Below, in pieces: positions 1 through 11,060 of a stretch of 64,000 nucleotides of DNA. Within the stretch, counting starts at the first letter, position 1, and every line of letters starts with the position of its first letter. A program made the translations under genes and the position numbers. The stretch comes from Closterium sp. Naga37s-1 (lineage: Eukaryota; Streptophyta; Zygnematophyceae; Desmidiales; Closteriaceae), in the NCBI GenBank assembly GCA_947471745.1, contig CANJKZ010000080.1:3313001-3377000 (forward strand), in the 5' to 3' direction. The notes beneath the pieces are model-generated. The model was not told the origin of the DNA. It did no database searches and saw only the letters and a program-made list of their open reading frames with translations.

Positions 1-610
1 GCGGCCCCCCTCCAGTGACCCGTAGCGGCCCCGTCGCGGCCCTTCGCGGCCCCTTTCGCTACCTGTCGCGGCCCCTTTAGCGACCCGTCGCGGCCCTTCG
101 CGGCCCCTCTGACGGCCCGTCGCAGCCCCTTCTTGGCCCCGCTTCCGGCCCCAACTGACGCGCCCCAGCTGGCGCGCCCCCGGCCGGCTCCTGCTGACGA
201 GCCCCTGCCGGCCCCTGCTGGCGCGGCCCCTCCTGGCGCGCCTCTGCCGGCCCCTGCTGACGCGCCCCTACTGGCGTGCCTCTGCCGGCCCCTGCTGTCG
301 CGCCTCTGCCGGCCCCTGCTGACGCGCCCCTGCTGGCGCGCCTCTGCCGGCCCCTACTGACGCGCCCCTGCTGGCGCGCCCCTGTCGGCCCCTGCTGACG
401 CGCCCCTGCCGGCCCCTGCTGACGCGCCCCTGCTGGCGCGCCCCTGCCGGCCCCTGCTGACGCGCCCCAGCCAGCCTCGGCTAGCACGGCCCCTGCAGTC
501 ACGGCCCGCCCCTGCCCCTGTCTCTGGTAAGCCGAGCCGCGCCGCCCACCCGAGTTGCGCCGCCCAGCCGAGCCGCGCCGCCCAGCCGAGCCGCTCCGCC
601 TAGCTGAGCC
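1..610. repeat. GC-rich tandem repeats in the leader of copia 1
   Basis: The stretch is built of degenerate 15- to 30-bp units such as GCCCCTGCTGACGCG and GCGGCCCTTCGCGGCCCC, followed at about 540-610 by units of GAGCCGCGCCGCCCA. No coding sense is claimed. The same kind of unit occurs, in reverse complement, inside the nested element at 8595-9065. This supports the view that both belong to one element family and that the window begins inside the leader. Confidence 0.75.
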
Positions 611-622
611 GCGCCGCTGCTA

Positions 623-692
623 CTACTGCTCCTCTTGCTACTGCTCCTCTTGCTACTGCTCCTCTTGCTACTGCTCCTCTTGCTACTGCTCC
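623..692 (+). repeat. 15-bp tandem repeat, about 5 units
   Basis: The unit TACTGCTCCTCTTGC is repeated nearly perfectly about five times immediately before the gag-like region of copia 1. Confidence 0.85.
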
Positions 693-3600
693 TACTGCTG
701 CTATGGCTAGTCCTACAGTTCTCACTTTTGACTCTGAGGGACGTGCAGTTGACTTTGACGTATGGGTTGATGACCTACAGCTTTTTCTTCAGTGTGATTC
801 TAGGGATGGGGTATCCCTTTTCGATCACACGTCCGGTGTCTCCACTGCTCCTACTGCCACTGCTGACGGTACTGTTCGCTCGCAGTGGACCACTCGTGAT
901 GCTGTTGCTCGTCTTGCTGTTCGTAGTCACCTGCCGCCTGCTGAGCGCGCACACTTTGGCAAATACAAGACTTCTCAGTCTTTGTACGACGTTGTAGTTG
1001 CACGCTACTCCTCCCCTGCCACTGCTGCCCTCAGTCGCCTCATGCTGCCGTACCTTTTCCCTGACCTTGCTGCCTTTGCCACAGTCGCTGACCTAGTTGC
1101 TCACCTTCGCACTAGTGACGTCCGCTACCGCGCTGCCCTTCCCACTGCGTTCTGTGCCAAGAACCCCCCCCCCCATGTACATCACCCTTTACTACCTAGT
1201 CACCCGCCTCCCTGACTCTCTCTCTTCAGTCAAAGACCACTTTCTCTCCCTTTGCCCCACCGAGCTGACTGTCGACCTGCTAGAGGAGCGCCTTGCTGCA
1301 GCTGAGAAGAGTATCTTAGCTGTAGGTGCTTCTCGCGGCGACCGTCGCACCCCCTTCTTTGAGGGGTGTGCCCCTGTCCCCCTTCTCCCCTCTGTTGCTT
1401 CTGCTGCTGCTGTCGACTTCGTTGGCACTGAGGAGGTCGGAGCTGCGTCTGCCCCTAGTGGGAGACGCCGCAACAGCAAGGGCAAGGGGAGCAAGGGTGG
1501 TGGAGGGGGTGGCGGGGGCGGCGGCGGAGGCGGTGGAGGAGGCGGAGCGGGTGGCGGTGGAGGTGGGGGTGGTACCGGGAGTGGGGGCTTCAGTGGTGGC
1601 GGTGGAGGTCGTGGCGTCGGTGGCGGAGGTGGTGGAGGCAGCGGCAGCGGTGGTGGAGGTGGAGGCGGCGGTGGTGCTGGTCGAGGTGCAGCCGCGCAGC
1701 GTGGAGGCTTTGGTGGCAGCCAGCGCCAGCAGCAGCTGCGCACCCGTGAGACCCCGTCGGTTCAGCAGCTTCGTGAGTGGTACGCTGGGCGTGGGAGGTC
1801 TGGGAGTGCAGGTCCGTGCACTTACGTTCTTCGCACCGGCACTCGTAGTGGGGAGGTGTGTGGGCTCCCGCACACCACGCAGCGCTGCTTCGGTCACTTG
1901 ACTGACGCTTGGCGTACCCAGTTTCCTGACGCTGTTGAGCTCCCTCGCTGGCATGATCTGCTTCTGCAGAATGTGCCTATCTTTGATCTAGATTTTGATG
2001 CTATCCTTGCTGCCATGTGTGCTCTTGCTGATAGTGCTGAGGGTGACTGTTACCTGAGTGTCCCGCCCAACCTGGGCATTGCGGCTGCTACTCTAGGTGC
2101 TAGTACGGCTGCTGCTCTAGGTGCTAGTGCGTCTGTTGCTCCAGGTACTGGTGCGTCTGCTACTCCAGGTGCTGGTGTGTCCCCTCTCTCTGGTACTGCA
2201 CCTACTGAGTCCTTGCACACTTTCACACTTGACTCTGGTGCTTCGCACTCTTTCTTTAGAGACAGCACCACGCTCACGCCGCTCAGTCGGCCTGTTGCGG
2301 TCTCCCTTGCTGACCCCTCAGGGGGCCCAGTCCTTGCACACTCCTCCACGGTTCTACCGTGTCCTGCGGCCCCGTCGGGCTTGCTGTCGGGACTCCACCT
2401 CCCCTCGTTCTCTACGAACTTGGTGAGTGGAGCTGACCTCCAGGACGCGTGGGTTGACCAGTTCACCCCTGGAGGTCAGCGTGTGACCCACTGCACTTGC
2501 TCTCGGACGGGCCGCCACCTGGCCACGTTCACCCGTCGGCCAGGGTCGAGTCTGTACACACTGACTACTGTGCCTCCTCAGGTAGCTGCGTCTAGTCAGG
2601 TGTTTGCTGCTGCTTCCAGGTCTAGTCCTGTGTCTGCCCCCTGCTCGTGTCGTCCTCTGTCGCACGAGACTCTCCTCTGGCACCACCGCCTTGGTCACCC
2701 CTCCCTGCCTCGTCTTCGAGGTATGGCCTCCCGTGCCCTTGTCTCTGGTCTCCCCAGGTCCCTCCCTCCCCTTCCTCCGGGGCCTGCCCCCACTTGTGTC
2801 CCCTGTGTCGAGGGCCGGCAGTGCGCCGCTCCTCACTCCTCCTCGTTCCCTCCGATAGAGGCTCCTCTGCAGACTCTTCACATGGACGTGTGGGGCCCAG
2901 CCCGCGTCCGTGGCCAGGGTCACGAGCGCTACTTCCTGCTGGTCGTTGACGACTACTCGCGTTACACCACAGTCTTTCCCTTGCGCAGCAAGGGTGAGGT
3001 CCATGAGGTGTTGATCGACTGGATTTGCGGTGCTCGTCGCCAGCTCAGTGAGAGTTTCGGCTCCGACCTTCCTGTTCTGCGTCTGCACTCAGACAGAGGT
3101 GGGGAGTTTTCCTCCGACCTCCTGAGGGCCTTCTGTCGTTCGGAGGGCATCCGCCAGACGTTCACGCTTCCCGCCTCCCCGCAGCAAAATGGGATTGCTG
3201 AGCGCCGCATTGGCATGGTCATGGACGTCGCTCATACGTCCATGATCCATGCGGCTGCTCCCCATTTTCTGTGGCCGTTCGCGGTTCAGTACGCTGCCCA
3301 TCAGATCAACCTTCAGCCTCGTGTCTCCTTGCCGGAGACCACACCTACTCTGCGGTGGACGGGGAAGGTTGGCGATGTGTCTGCGTTCCGTGTCTGGGGA
3401 TCTCGAGCTTTTGTCCGCGATACTACAGCGGACAAACTGTCCTCCCGTGCCGTTCCCTGTGTCTTCCTTGGTTTCCCTCCTGACGCATCCGGGTGGAAGT
3501 TCTACCACCCCACCTCGCGTCGTGTTCTGTCCTCTCAGGACATCACGTTTGACGAGTCGATGTCGTACTACCGTCTCTTTCCCTACCGCACTGCCTCTCC

Positions 3601-3965
3601 CCCCCCCCCGCCGCTCTTCCTCGCACCAGGTACTCCCCCGGTAGACCCCCTACCCCCCCAGGGTCCTGCCCCCTCAGGTGTGTCCCAGGTAGACCATGCC
3701 GAGCCGGTCGAGGTAGCTGTTGACTCAGGTGCTACTAGGGGTGCTGAGCCTGTGGGTGCGGGGACTGGGGGTGTGGGGCCTGGGGGTAACGAGTCTGAGC
3801 GTGTGGCGCCTGGGGGTGCTGAGTCTGGGAGTGCTGAGCCTGGGGGTGCTGAGCCTGGGAGTGTTGCGCCTGCACGTACTGCGTCTGGAGGTGCTCTTGG
3901 TGTCCCGTTGCAGCGGGAGCCTCTCTCTCCTCAGCAGCTTCGTGAGTGGTACTCTCGGCGCTGTC

Positions 3966-4350
3966 GAGGTGCTGCTACTGGAGGTGCTGCTGGTGTTGGA
4001 GTTGCTGGAGGTGCTGTTGGTGCTGGAGCTACTGGAGGTGCTACTGGTGCTGGAGCTACTGGAGGTGCTGCTGGTGCTGGAGCTACTGGAGCTGCTGGAG
4101 GTGCTGCTGGTGCTGGAGCTGCTGGAGGTGCTGCTGGTGCTGGAGCTACTGGAGGTGCTGCTGGTGCTGGAGCTACTGGAGGTGCTGCTGGTGCTGGAGC
4201 TACTGGAGGTGCTGCTGGTGGTGGAACTACTGGAGGTGCTGCTGGTGCTGGAGCTGCTGGAGGTGCTGCTGGTGCTGGACCTACTGGAGGTGCTGCTAGT
4301 GCTGGAGCTACTGGAGGTGCTGCTAGTGCTGGAGCTGCTGGAGGTGCCAC
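3966..4350 (+). repeat. 30-bp codon repeat inside copia 1
   Basis: A unit of the type GGTGCTGCTGGTGCTGGAGC, varied by GCTACTGGAG, is repeated about 12 times between the integrase and reverse transcriptase regions. It encodes a Gly-Ala-Thr rich linker. Linkers between IN and RT are often variable in copia polyproteins. Confidence 0.85.
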
Positions 4351-6686
4351 TGGGACTGGCGACCCTGGGGCTGAGGGTACCGGTTCTGTCTCTGCTGTTT
4401 CTGGAGGCGCTGCGCGGCTGCGGCCGTACTACGTTCCGCTCCTTCAGCAGGTTCTTGGCTCCCTGTCTTCTGCTGGTCCTCCTCCTCCCTTCCTTCGTCA
4501 GCCGCCTGTCCAGTCCCAGTCACAGTTGCAGCCAGCCTCTCCATTGCCCGGTCCTTCTCCTTACTCTGGACCTACTGGAGGTCTTACAGAGCGTCGTGAG
4601 CCTGAGACTCGTCCTGTTTCGCCTGCGTCTCGTTATGTGTCGCCTGTCCGTACTGTTCGCGCTGGTCGTGTTTCGCGTCCGCGTCTCCCTCCTGTCCCAG
4701 GCACTCACTCTATGACACTGCGTCCGTCCACTGCTCCACAGCGTGTCCCTCTGCCGTCTCCTCCTGCGTCCTCTCTTCTTGACGGTCCGGACCCGGAGTC
4801 TGACTCCCTTCGTGCTGCTAGTCCTACCGTCACTCGCTTTCTGGCCACTGCTGTCACTGACCCTCTGTTTGAGTCCTCTGCTGCGTCTGCTCTTGTTGCT
4901 GAGCTTGTTGACTTTGCTGCAGCCTGTCGCCTAGACTACGCTGCTAGTCTTGTTGCTGAGTCTGCGTCTGTGTCTGTCTGTCCTCCGTTCGTCGGGGGTG
5001 AGTGTGCTCTTGGCACGGACGTTCTTGAGGACAGACAGGAGGAGTTTGAGTGCTTTGCTGCTTCTGTACCTCATCTCGTGTCCATGCTGCTGGCCCCTGA
5101 GGGAGACTCGGATGCACCAGATATCCCGACCCCGCGCTCTTACGCAGAGGCGATAGAGGGTCCCTACTCCTCTCAGTGGCAGGCAGCCATGGACGCCGAG
5201 ATGGCTTCCTGGAAGTCCACAGGCACCTACGTCGACGAGGTTCCCCCGCCTGGGGCGAACATCGTCAGTGGCATGTGGATCTTCAGGGTGAAGCGGCCGC
5301 CGGGTTCTCCGCCTGTCTTCAAGGCGCGTTACGTTGCACGTGGCTTCAGTAAGCGACAGGGAGTTGACTTCTTCCAGACCTTCTCCCCTACCCCGAAGAT
5401 GACCACTCTTCGGGTACTGCTGCACGTAGCTGCTCAGCATGACTACGAGCTCCACTCTCTTGACTTCAGCACAGCCTTCCTACAGGGCAGCCTGCACGAG
5501 GAGATCTGGCTGCGCCGCCCACCTGGCTTCACTGGGTCGTTTCCAGCTGGTACCCAGTGGAGCCTCAGGCGGCCAGTCTACGGTCTCCGCCAGGCACCCC
5601 GTGAGTGGCACGACACACTCAGGACTACTCTTGCTGCTCTTGGTTTTGCTCCTTCCACTTCTGACCCTTCTCTGTTTTTACGCACTGACACTACTCTGCC
5701 ACCGTTCTACGTTCTCGTGTACGTAGACGACCTCGTCTTTGCTACTGCTGACACTGAGGCACTCGCCCACGTGAAGTCCGAGCTGCAGAAGAGACACACG
5801 TGCACAGACCTGGGTGAGCTGACAAGCTATCTTGGCTTGCGGATCACCCGGGACAGAGCACAGCGCACCATTACCTTGACTCAGTCACACATGGTGCAGC
5901 AGGTCCTTCAGCGCTTCGGCTTCACGTACTCCTCGCCACAGTCCACTCCTTTGCCTACCGGTCACTCGCTCTCAGCTCCACCTTCGGACGAGTCCGTAGA
6001 GCCGAGTGGCCCGTATCCAGAGCTTGTGGGCTGCCTCATGTACCTGATGACATGCACACGACCTGACCTCGCATACTCTCCCAGCCTTCTGGCTCGCTAC
6101 GTGGCTCCCAGCAGGCACCGAAAGGTGCACTGGGATGCTGCGAAGAGGGTGTTGCGATACTTGTGCAGTACATCGGGCATGGGGCTAGTGCTTGGAGGAC
6201 GGGCTCGAGTTGTCCTCACTGGTCACGCTGACGCCTCCTGGGTTGACGACTTGGCTACGCAGCGGTCGTTACAGGGTTACACCTTCAGTCTTGGCTCCGG
6301 TTCTGTCTCTTGGCGGTCTAGCCGCTCTTCTTCTGTTTTCAGCTCCAGTTGTGAGGCTGAGATCTACGCTGGGGCCATGGCTGCACAGGAGCTACGCTGG
6401 CTCACCTACCTGGTGAGACTTGGGAGAGGCGCCTCGTTCTCCTCCAGTGCTGTACGTCGACAACAAGGCCGCCATTGCCTTGTGTCAGGAGCACAGACTG
6501 GAGCACAGAACAAAGCACATTGCTCTACGCTACTTCCTTGCTCGAGAGTTGCAGCAGCGTGGCCAGCTTCGTCTTGCTTACGTGGCCTCTCAGGCCAACA
6601 CTGCTGATGTTTTCACCAAGGCACTTCAGCCTTGTGATCATCAGCGTTTCTGTACTGTGTTAGGCCTTGTACCTACTGTGCCTCAC

Positions 6687-6809
6687 TGTGAGAATGAACG
6701 AGAGAATGAATGCACTAGAAAGCAATGGAGTACATATAGGAAACCCTAACAGGGTTGTACTCACTATTGAGTACCCCACTGCAGACTAGAGAAACATGAT
6801 ATTCTGACA
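6687..6809 (-). repeat. Left LTR (3' LTR) of the nested non-autonomous element
   Basis: This is the 123-bp direct repeat partner of 9148-9270, with no difference noticed by eye. The polypurine tract lies just inside it on the minus strand (6810-6822). Confidence 0.88.
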
Positions 6810-7519
6810 CACCCCCATAGTCAAAGTGGTGTATGATCAGCACAAGAAGCAAAGCAAAGCAAGCTCAGGGTGGATCACAATGTCACCACACATTCTGAGC
6901 ACAAGTACAAGAAGTAACAGTTTAAAGTTCACAATAAATAAGTAAAGCTAGAGGCTATCACAGAGGGCAAGTGAGGAGGAGGAGGCGGGACTGTAAGAGG
7001 AGAGGAGATAGGAGGCGACGGCTGAAGCTGCAGACGCACGGGCAACAGGAGTCACACTGGCACAGTGGCTACCGGAACAGCGCCTCGGACTACAGGAGTA
7101 ACTGGCTCCGCGGCTAAGACGAGCGGCAGGAGCAACGGACCCACGGGCGACTGGCGCAGCTGGCTACGAGTGGGCTACCAGGTTAGCGCCCCGGACTACA
7201 GGTGCTGCGGACGACAATGCAGCTACCTCCACCCAACCTCCCTCTACTGCCGCACCCCCCATTCACACACCCCCTGCTGCACCCCTAGGTTCACTCACAC
7301 CCCACCCCCTAGCACCACGCCTTTGGCTCCCACACATCCACCCCCCTCAGCGGCAGCTGCAGCAGTGGGAGACAAAGGAGGAGGAGGGGAAGGGAAACAT
7401 ACCACCCATCACCCCCATACCCGCCACCCCCATACCCTCCTTTCCACGGCTGCACGCGCAGCAGGGAGACGAAGAAGGGGCAAGGGGGGGGGGGGGGGGG
7501 AGAGCAGCAACGGGCAGTA

Positions 7520-8095
7520 CAGGGAGGCGGCGGCACCGGGTCCAGGGGCGGCGGCGCGGGGTCCAGGGGCGGCTGCACCAGGGGCGGCTGCTCCAGGGGC
7601 GGCTTCACCAGGGGCGGCTGCACCAGGGGCGGCTGCACCAGGGGCGGCTGCTCCAGGGGCGGCTGCAGAGGTCCAGGGGCGGCTGCACCAGGGGCGGCTG
7701 CTCCAGGGGCGGCTGCACCAGGGGCGGCTGCTCCAGGGGCGGCTGCAGAGGTCCAGGGGCGGCTGCTCCAAGGGCCAGGGGCGGCTGCTCCAGGGGCCAG
7801 GGGTGGCTGCTCTGGGTCCAGGGGCGGCTGCTCCAGGGGCGGCTGCACCAGGGGCGGCTGCTCCGACGCGTGGCCCGGGGCGGCTGCTCCGGAGGCCAGG
7901 GGCGGCTGCTCCAGGGGCGGCTGCACCAGGGGCGGCTGCTCCAGGGGCGGCTGCACCAGGGGCGGCTGCTCCGACGCGCGGCCCAGGGCGGCTGCTCCAG
8001 AGGCCAGGGGCGGCTGCTCTGGGTCCAGGGGCGGCTGCTCCAGGGGCGCCTGCACCAGGGGCGGCTGCTCCGACGCGCGGCCCCCCCAGGTTGCC
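7520..8095. repeat. GGGGCGGCTGC tandem repeats
   Basis: Units of 12 to 18 bp (CAGGGGCGGCTGCTC and CAGGGGCGGCTGCAC alternating) fill the left half of the nested element. Long open frames on both strands here are products of the repeat, not genes. Confidence 0.85.
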
Positions 8096-8199
8096 CCTCC
8101 CGTCGCCTGTTGAGGCGACCTGAGGGGGGGGGAGGAGTACGGGGGCCGACGCGCGGCCTCCCAGGGCGCCAGAGCAGGCGGAAGAAGGGGCGACACGCG

Positions 8200-9065
8200 C
8201 CCCCCCAGGCATGAGGAGGGCGGGGCCTGGGCAGGGTCGGGGCATAGCAGGGGGAGGGCCGCGATAGGGCCGCGACAGGGTCGGGGCAGGGCCGGGGTCG
8301 GGGCAGGTCCGGGACGGGGCCGCGACAGGGTCGGGGCAGGGCCGCGAAGGTTCGGGACAGGGGCGGCGCCGGGCGAAGGGGCCGATACGGGGGGCCGCGA
8401 CGGGGGCCTGCGACAGGGGGCCGCGACGGTGGGCCGCGACGAGGGGCCGCGACAGGGTCGGGGCAGGGCCGGGGTCGGGGCAGGTCCGGGACGGGGCCGC
8501 GACAGGGTCGAAGTAGGGCCGGGGCTGGGTCGCAGTAGGGCCGGGACAGGGCCGCGACAGGGTCGGGGCAGGGCCGCGAGTCGCGCCGCAACGGGGGCCG
8601 CAAACTGGGGGGGCCTTACGGGGCCGGACGGGGCCTTACGGGGCCTGACGGGGCCGCAAACGGGGCCTGACGGGGCCTTACGGGGCCTGACGGGGCCGAA
8701 CGGGGCCGCAAACAGGGCCTGACGGGGCCGTACGGGGCCTGACGGGGCCAAACGGGGCCGCAAACGGGGCCTGACGGGGCCTTACGAGGCCTGACGGGCC
8801 CGAACGGGGCCGCAAACAGGGCCTGACGGGGCCGTACGGGGCCTGACGGGGCCGAACGGGGCCGCAAACGGGGCCTGACGGGGCCGCAAACGGGGCCTGA
8901 CGGGGCCGCGAAGGGCCTTACTAGGGGCCGCGAAGGGGCCTTACGAGGGGGGGGCCGCGAAAGGGGGCCTTACGAGGGGGGCCGCGAAGGGGCCTAACGA
9001 GGGGCCGCGAAGGGGGCCGTACGAGGGGCCGCGAAGGGGGCTAACGAGGGGCCGCGAAGGGCCGT
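8200..9065. repeat. GGGGCCTGACGGGGCC and GGGCCGCGAAGG repeats
   Basis: This is the right half of the nested element. From 8200 to 8590 it holds GGGCCGCGACAGGGTCGGGG-type units, from 8595 to 8910 about 20 short GGGGCCTGAC/GGGGCCGAAC units, and from 8900 GGGGCCGCGAAGGGG units. The last type matches, in reverse complement, the leader of copia 1 at the window start. Confidence 0.8.
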
Positions 9066-9147
9066 TAAGGGCAGGCGCGACGCGCGCCTCGGGTAGGAAA
9101 AAAAATATTTTAGTGGTGGGCCCAAGGATCGAAATCGCTCTATATCA

Positions 9148-9270
9148 TGTGAGAATGAACGAGAGAATGAATGCACTAGAAAGCAATGGAGTACATATAG
9201 GAAACCCTAACAGGGTTGTACTCACTATTGAGTACCCCACTGCAGACTAGAGAAACATGATATTCTGACA
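9148..9270 (-). repeat. Right LTR (5' LTR) of the nested non-autonomous element
   Basis: This copy matches 6687-6809. The primer-site-like sequence TGATATAGAGC abuts its inner edge on the minus strand (9137-9147). CTCAC follows at 9271-9275. Confidence 0.88.
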
Positions 9271-9519
9271 CTCACTTGCTTTCTTCTTGACTCTGCTTGT
9301 ACTGTACTCTTTATACATATACCTACATGCTTACACTTGCTAGGTTGTGTTCACTGTATTGTTTGTTCTCCTTTATATAACTCTGCATGTGAACTGGCCT
9401 TGTGGCCATTTGCTTGTGCTCAGACTGCGTGGTGACTTTGTGATCCACCCTGAGGTTGTTTTGTCTCTCTTGACTGGTCTTGTGACCTCTTGTTCTCCCC
9501 CACTTTGCCTATGGGGGTG

Positions 9520-9649
9520 TGTCAAACTTATATATGCTATAGTCTGTTTAGGCTGTAGTGGGGTAGTTCTTAGAGGGTACAACACTTTTGTGTTTCATAC
9601 TTGTACCCACCTGCTGCCTAGTTCATTCATTCCTCTCATGATTCTTACA
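9520..9649 (+). repeat. 3' LTR of copia 1
   Basis: The segment begins TGTCAAAC after the polypurine tract CTATGGGGGTG and ends CTTACA. It aligns loosely over its length with the minus-strand LTR of the nested element, sharing TAGTCTG, GTGGGGTA, GTACAAC and TTCATTC blocks. This homology is the reason for the call. The exact ends are inferred. Confidence 0.6.
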
Positions 9650-10860
9650 GAAACCGTTCTCAAAACTGCCGGCCAGCTTGCAACAACTCCAGGCACGCAG
9701 CGTCGTACGAGTCGTTTCCGAGGTTACCGGCCTCGGTTTCCCCCGTCGCCTGTGCCCCACTTTTGCTAAGTGCGATGGCCACTCCGCTTTTTGTTGCAGC
9801 CCGTACGTGTCGGCGGGTCTGAAAATCTCGTCTGTCCACGTGCACCCCTGCCGAAATCTTCGATGACGCGCCCGCCATGCAGTAAAAGCCGCTGCACTTC
9901 AGGTCGGGCGGGACGGCAGTTAACCCCCGCTAAGTCGGGCAATCTAATATCATCTCTCCCCGCCACCGACATTTTCGGACGCAAAACTCCATTTGCGCCT
10001 GGCGAGTTCCCCCAGCTGACTTTTCTTCAACAGTTGTCCGAAATTGTCGCCCGTAGTGACGCATGTCCGTTGTCGCCAGCTGCCGAAATACATTCCGCGA
10101 GTCATGCGCGCAAAATGACGACGAGCCACCGTCGTAACTTGCCGCTTCAAACGAACTCCGAAATTGTCGCGCAGTTGTTGACCCAGGTCGGACGGCGTCA
10201 ACTGCCACTCATCGTGACGACTTCCGAAAATTTCGTGCAGGTGCCGACGCAGGTCCGTTGACGCCTGCTGCCATACAAAACTTCCGAAATCGTCGGTAAA
10301 TCGTAGCGGAAATTTACTCACGTTTAACGTCGCGACAGCTACTGCTGCCCGTTGCCCGGGTGGGAGGGAGGCCACGGTCGATCGCGACCGTTCGAGGCAA
10401 GGATCCGGCGGTGCCAAAGGAGTGCCCGTAAAAACATGGCCGCGAGGAGCAACTAACTAGTTCTCCTGGCCGGCTAGCACGCAACTCCTGGACCCCAAGG
10501 CATCCTTCCTCGCCCCCCCCCCCCCTCCCCCCGAGGGGTATTACACTCTAAAAAACGGGGTAGGCTAGGAAAGTAGCTCTGATACCAGGTGTTATGAATG
10601 AACTTGCCGAGTTCGCAGTAAAACAATAACGAGAATGGTTGACTACAGAATGACGATACAATGAAAATGGCACGACTAAATAGGGGAAAAGCTAGCTAGG
10701 CGAGGAGGTAGGGCGAAGATCGCTCGGTGATGGTTGCGATTGGAACGGAGGCCAACTCGGGAGTGGTTCGGCCGACGAAATAGGCCGAACAGGTTCGTCG
10801 CGTGACCTTCGGGATGTACTCGCTAAAGTGCGAGTATAGTAAGGAATTACAACTCCTTAC
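9650..10860 (-). mobile_element. LTR-element remnant with primer-binding site, minus strand
   Basis: GCTCTGATACCA at 10576-10587 is the reverse complement of the initiator-Met primer site TGGTATCAGAGC. Two bases further right a TG-starting segment (TGTTATGAATG) begins at 10590, the expected place of a 5' LTR read on the minus strand. Its far end is not certain (about 10860). The interior to the left (about 9660-10440) carries a degenerate motif CCGAAATTGTCG about every 55 to 90 bp. No protein domain is recognisable. There is no second LTR in reach, so this is a fragment. Confidence 0.4.
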
Positions 10861-11060
10861 ACATGTGGACACAGCCAATCACACTAACGAGCAAGTTTGT
10901 TTCTTGGCAGTTGGAAGACAGGCTCTTCACATACCAACTACAGTACACCTCGTCACAACTCAGCCCTGGTTGAACCTCTCTTCTGTACACCACTTCTCGG
11001 CTTGGCACATCCACTGCCTGCACTCTCATTTCGAAGGGCAAGTTATTCCCTCGTGTTGGT
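10861..11060. other. Unassigned sequence
   Basis: A short open stretch on the minus strand (about 10907-11041, reading FEMRVQAVDVPSREVVYRR) has protein-like composition but matches no family I know. It has no clear splice sites. It may be a relic of coding DNA. Confidence 0.2.

Larger units (their letters stand above)
6687..9270 (-). mobile_element. Non-autonomous LTR element (LARD/TRIM-like) nested in copia 1
   Basis: Two identical-looking 123-bp repeats (6687-6809 and 9148-9270) start TGTGAGAAT and end ATTCTGACA, so they are LTR-like with inverted tips. CTCAC lies directly outside both ends (6682-6686 and 9271-9275), a 5-bp target duplication. Read on the minus strand, the right LTR is followed by TGATATAGAGC, a variant of the initiator-Met primer site. 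The left LTR is preceded by the polypurine tract ATGGGGGTG. The 2.3-kb interior has no protein domain and is mostly GC-rich tandem repeats. The LTR and polypurine junction resemble those of the host copia 1, so this is probably a deletion derivative of the same family. It appears structurally whole and young. Confidence 0.88.
1..9649 (+). mobile_element. Ty1/copia LTR retrotransposon 1, 5' end outside the window
   Basis: This is a copia-type retrotransposon fossil. Parts in order are a GC-rich repeat leader (1-620), a gag-like domain (about 703-1180), a glycine-rich stretch (about 1495-1690), an aspartic protease region with the LDSGASH motif (about 2226), a GAG-pre-integrase motif WHHRLGHP (about 2670), an integrase core (HMDVWGP at about 2878, SPQQNGIAERR at about 3176), reverse transcriptase with YVDD (about 5720), and RNase H up to about 6690. 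The integrase-before-RT order defines copia. The 3' untranslated part resumes after a nested element (6687-9270). It ends at a polypurine tract (TATGGGGGTG) and a 130-bp 3' LTR (9520-9649). The 5' LTR and primer site lie upstream of the window. The element is broken, apart from the nested insertion at perhaps two or three points. Age cannot be taken from LTRs because only one is visible. Confidence 0.9.

Noticed and set aside
7065-8763. Long open frames on both strands in the nested element
   Set aside because: They are translations of GC-rich tandem repeats without stop codons, with no recognisable domain.
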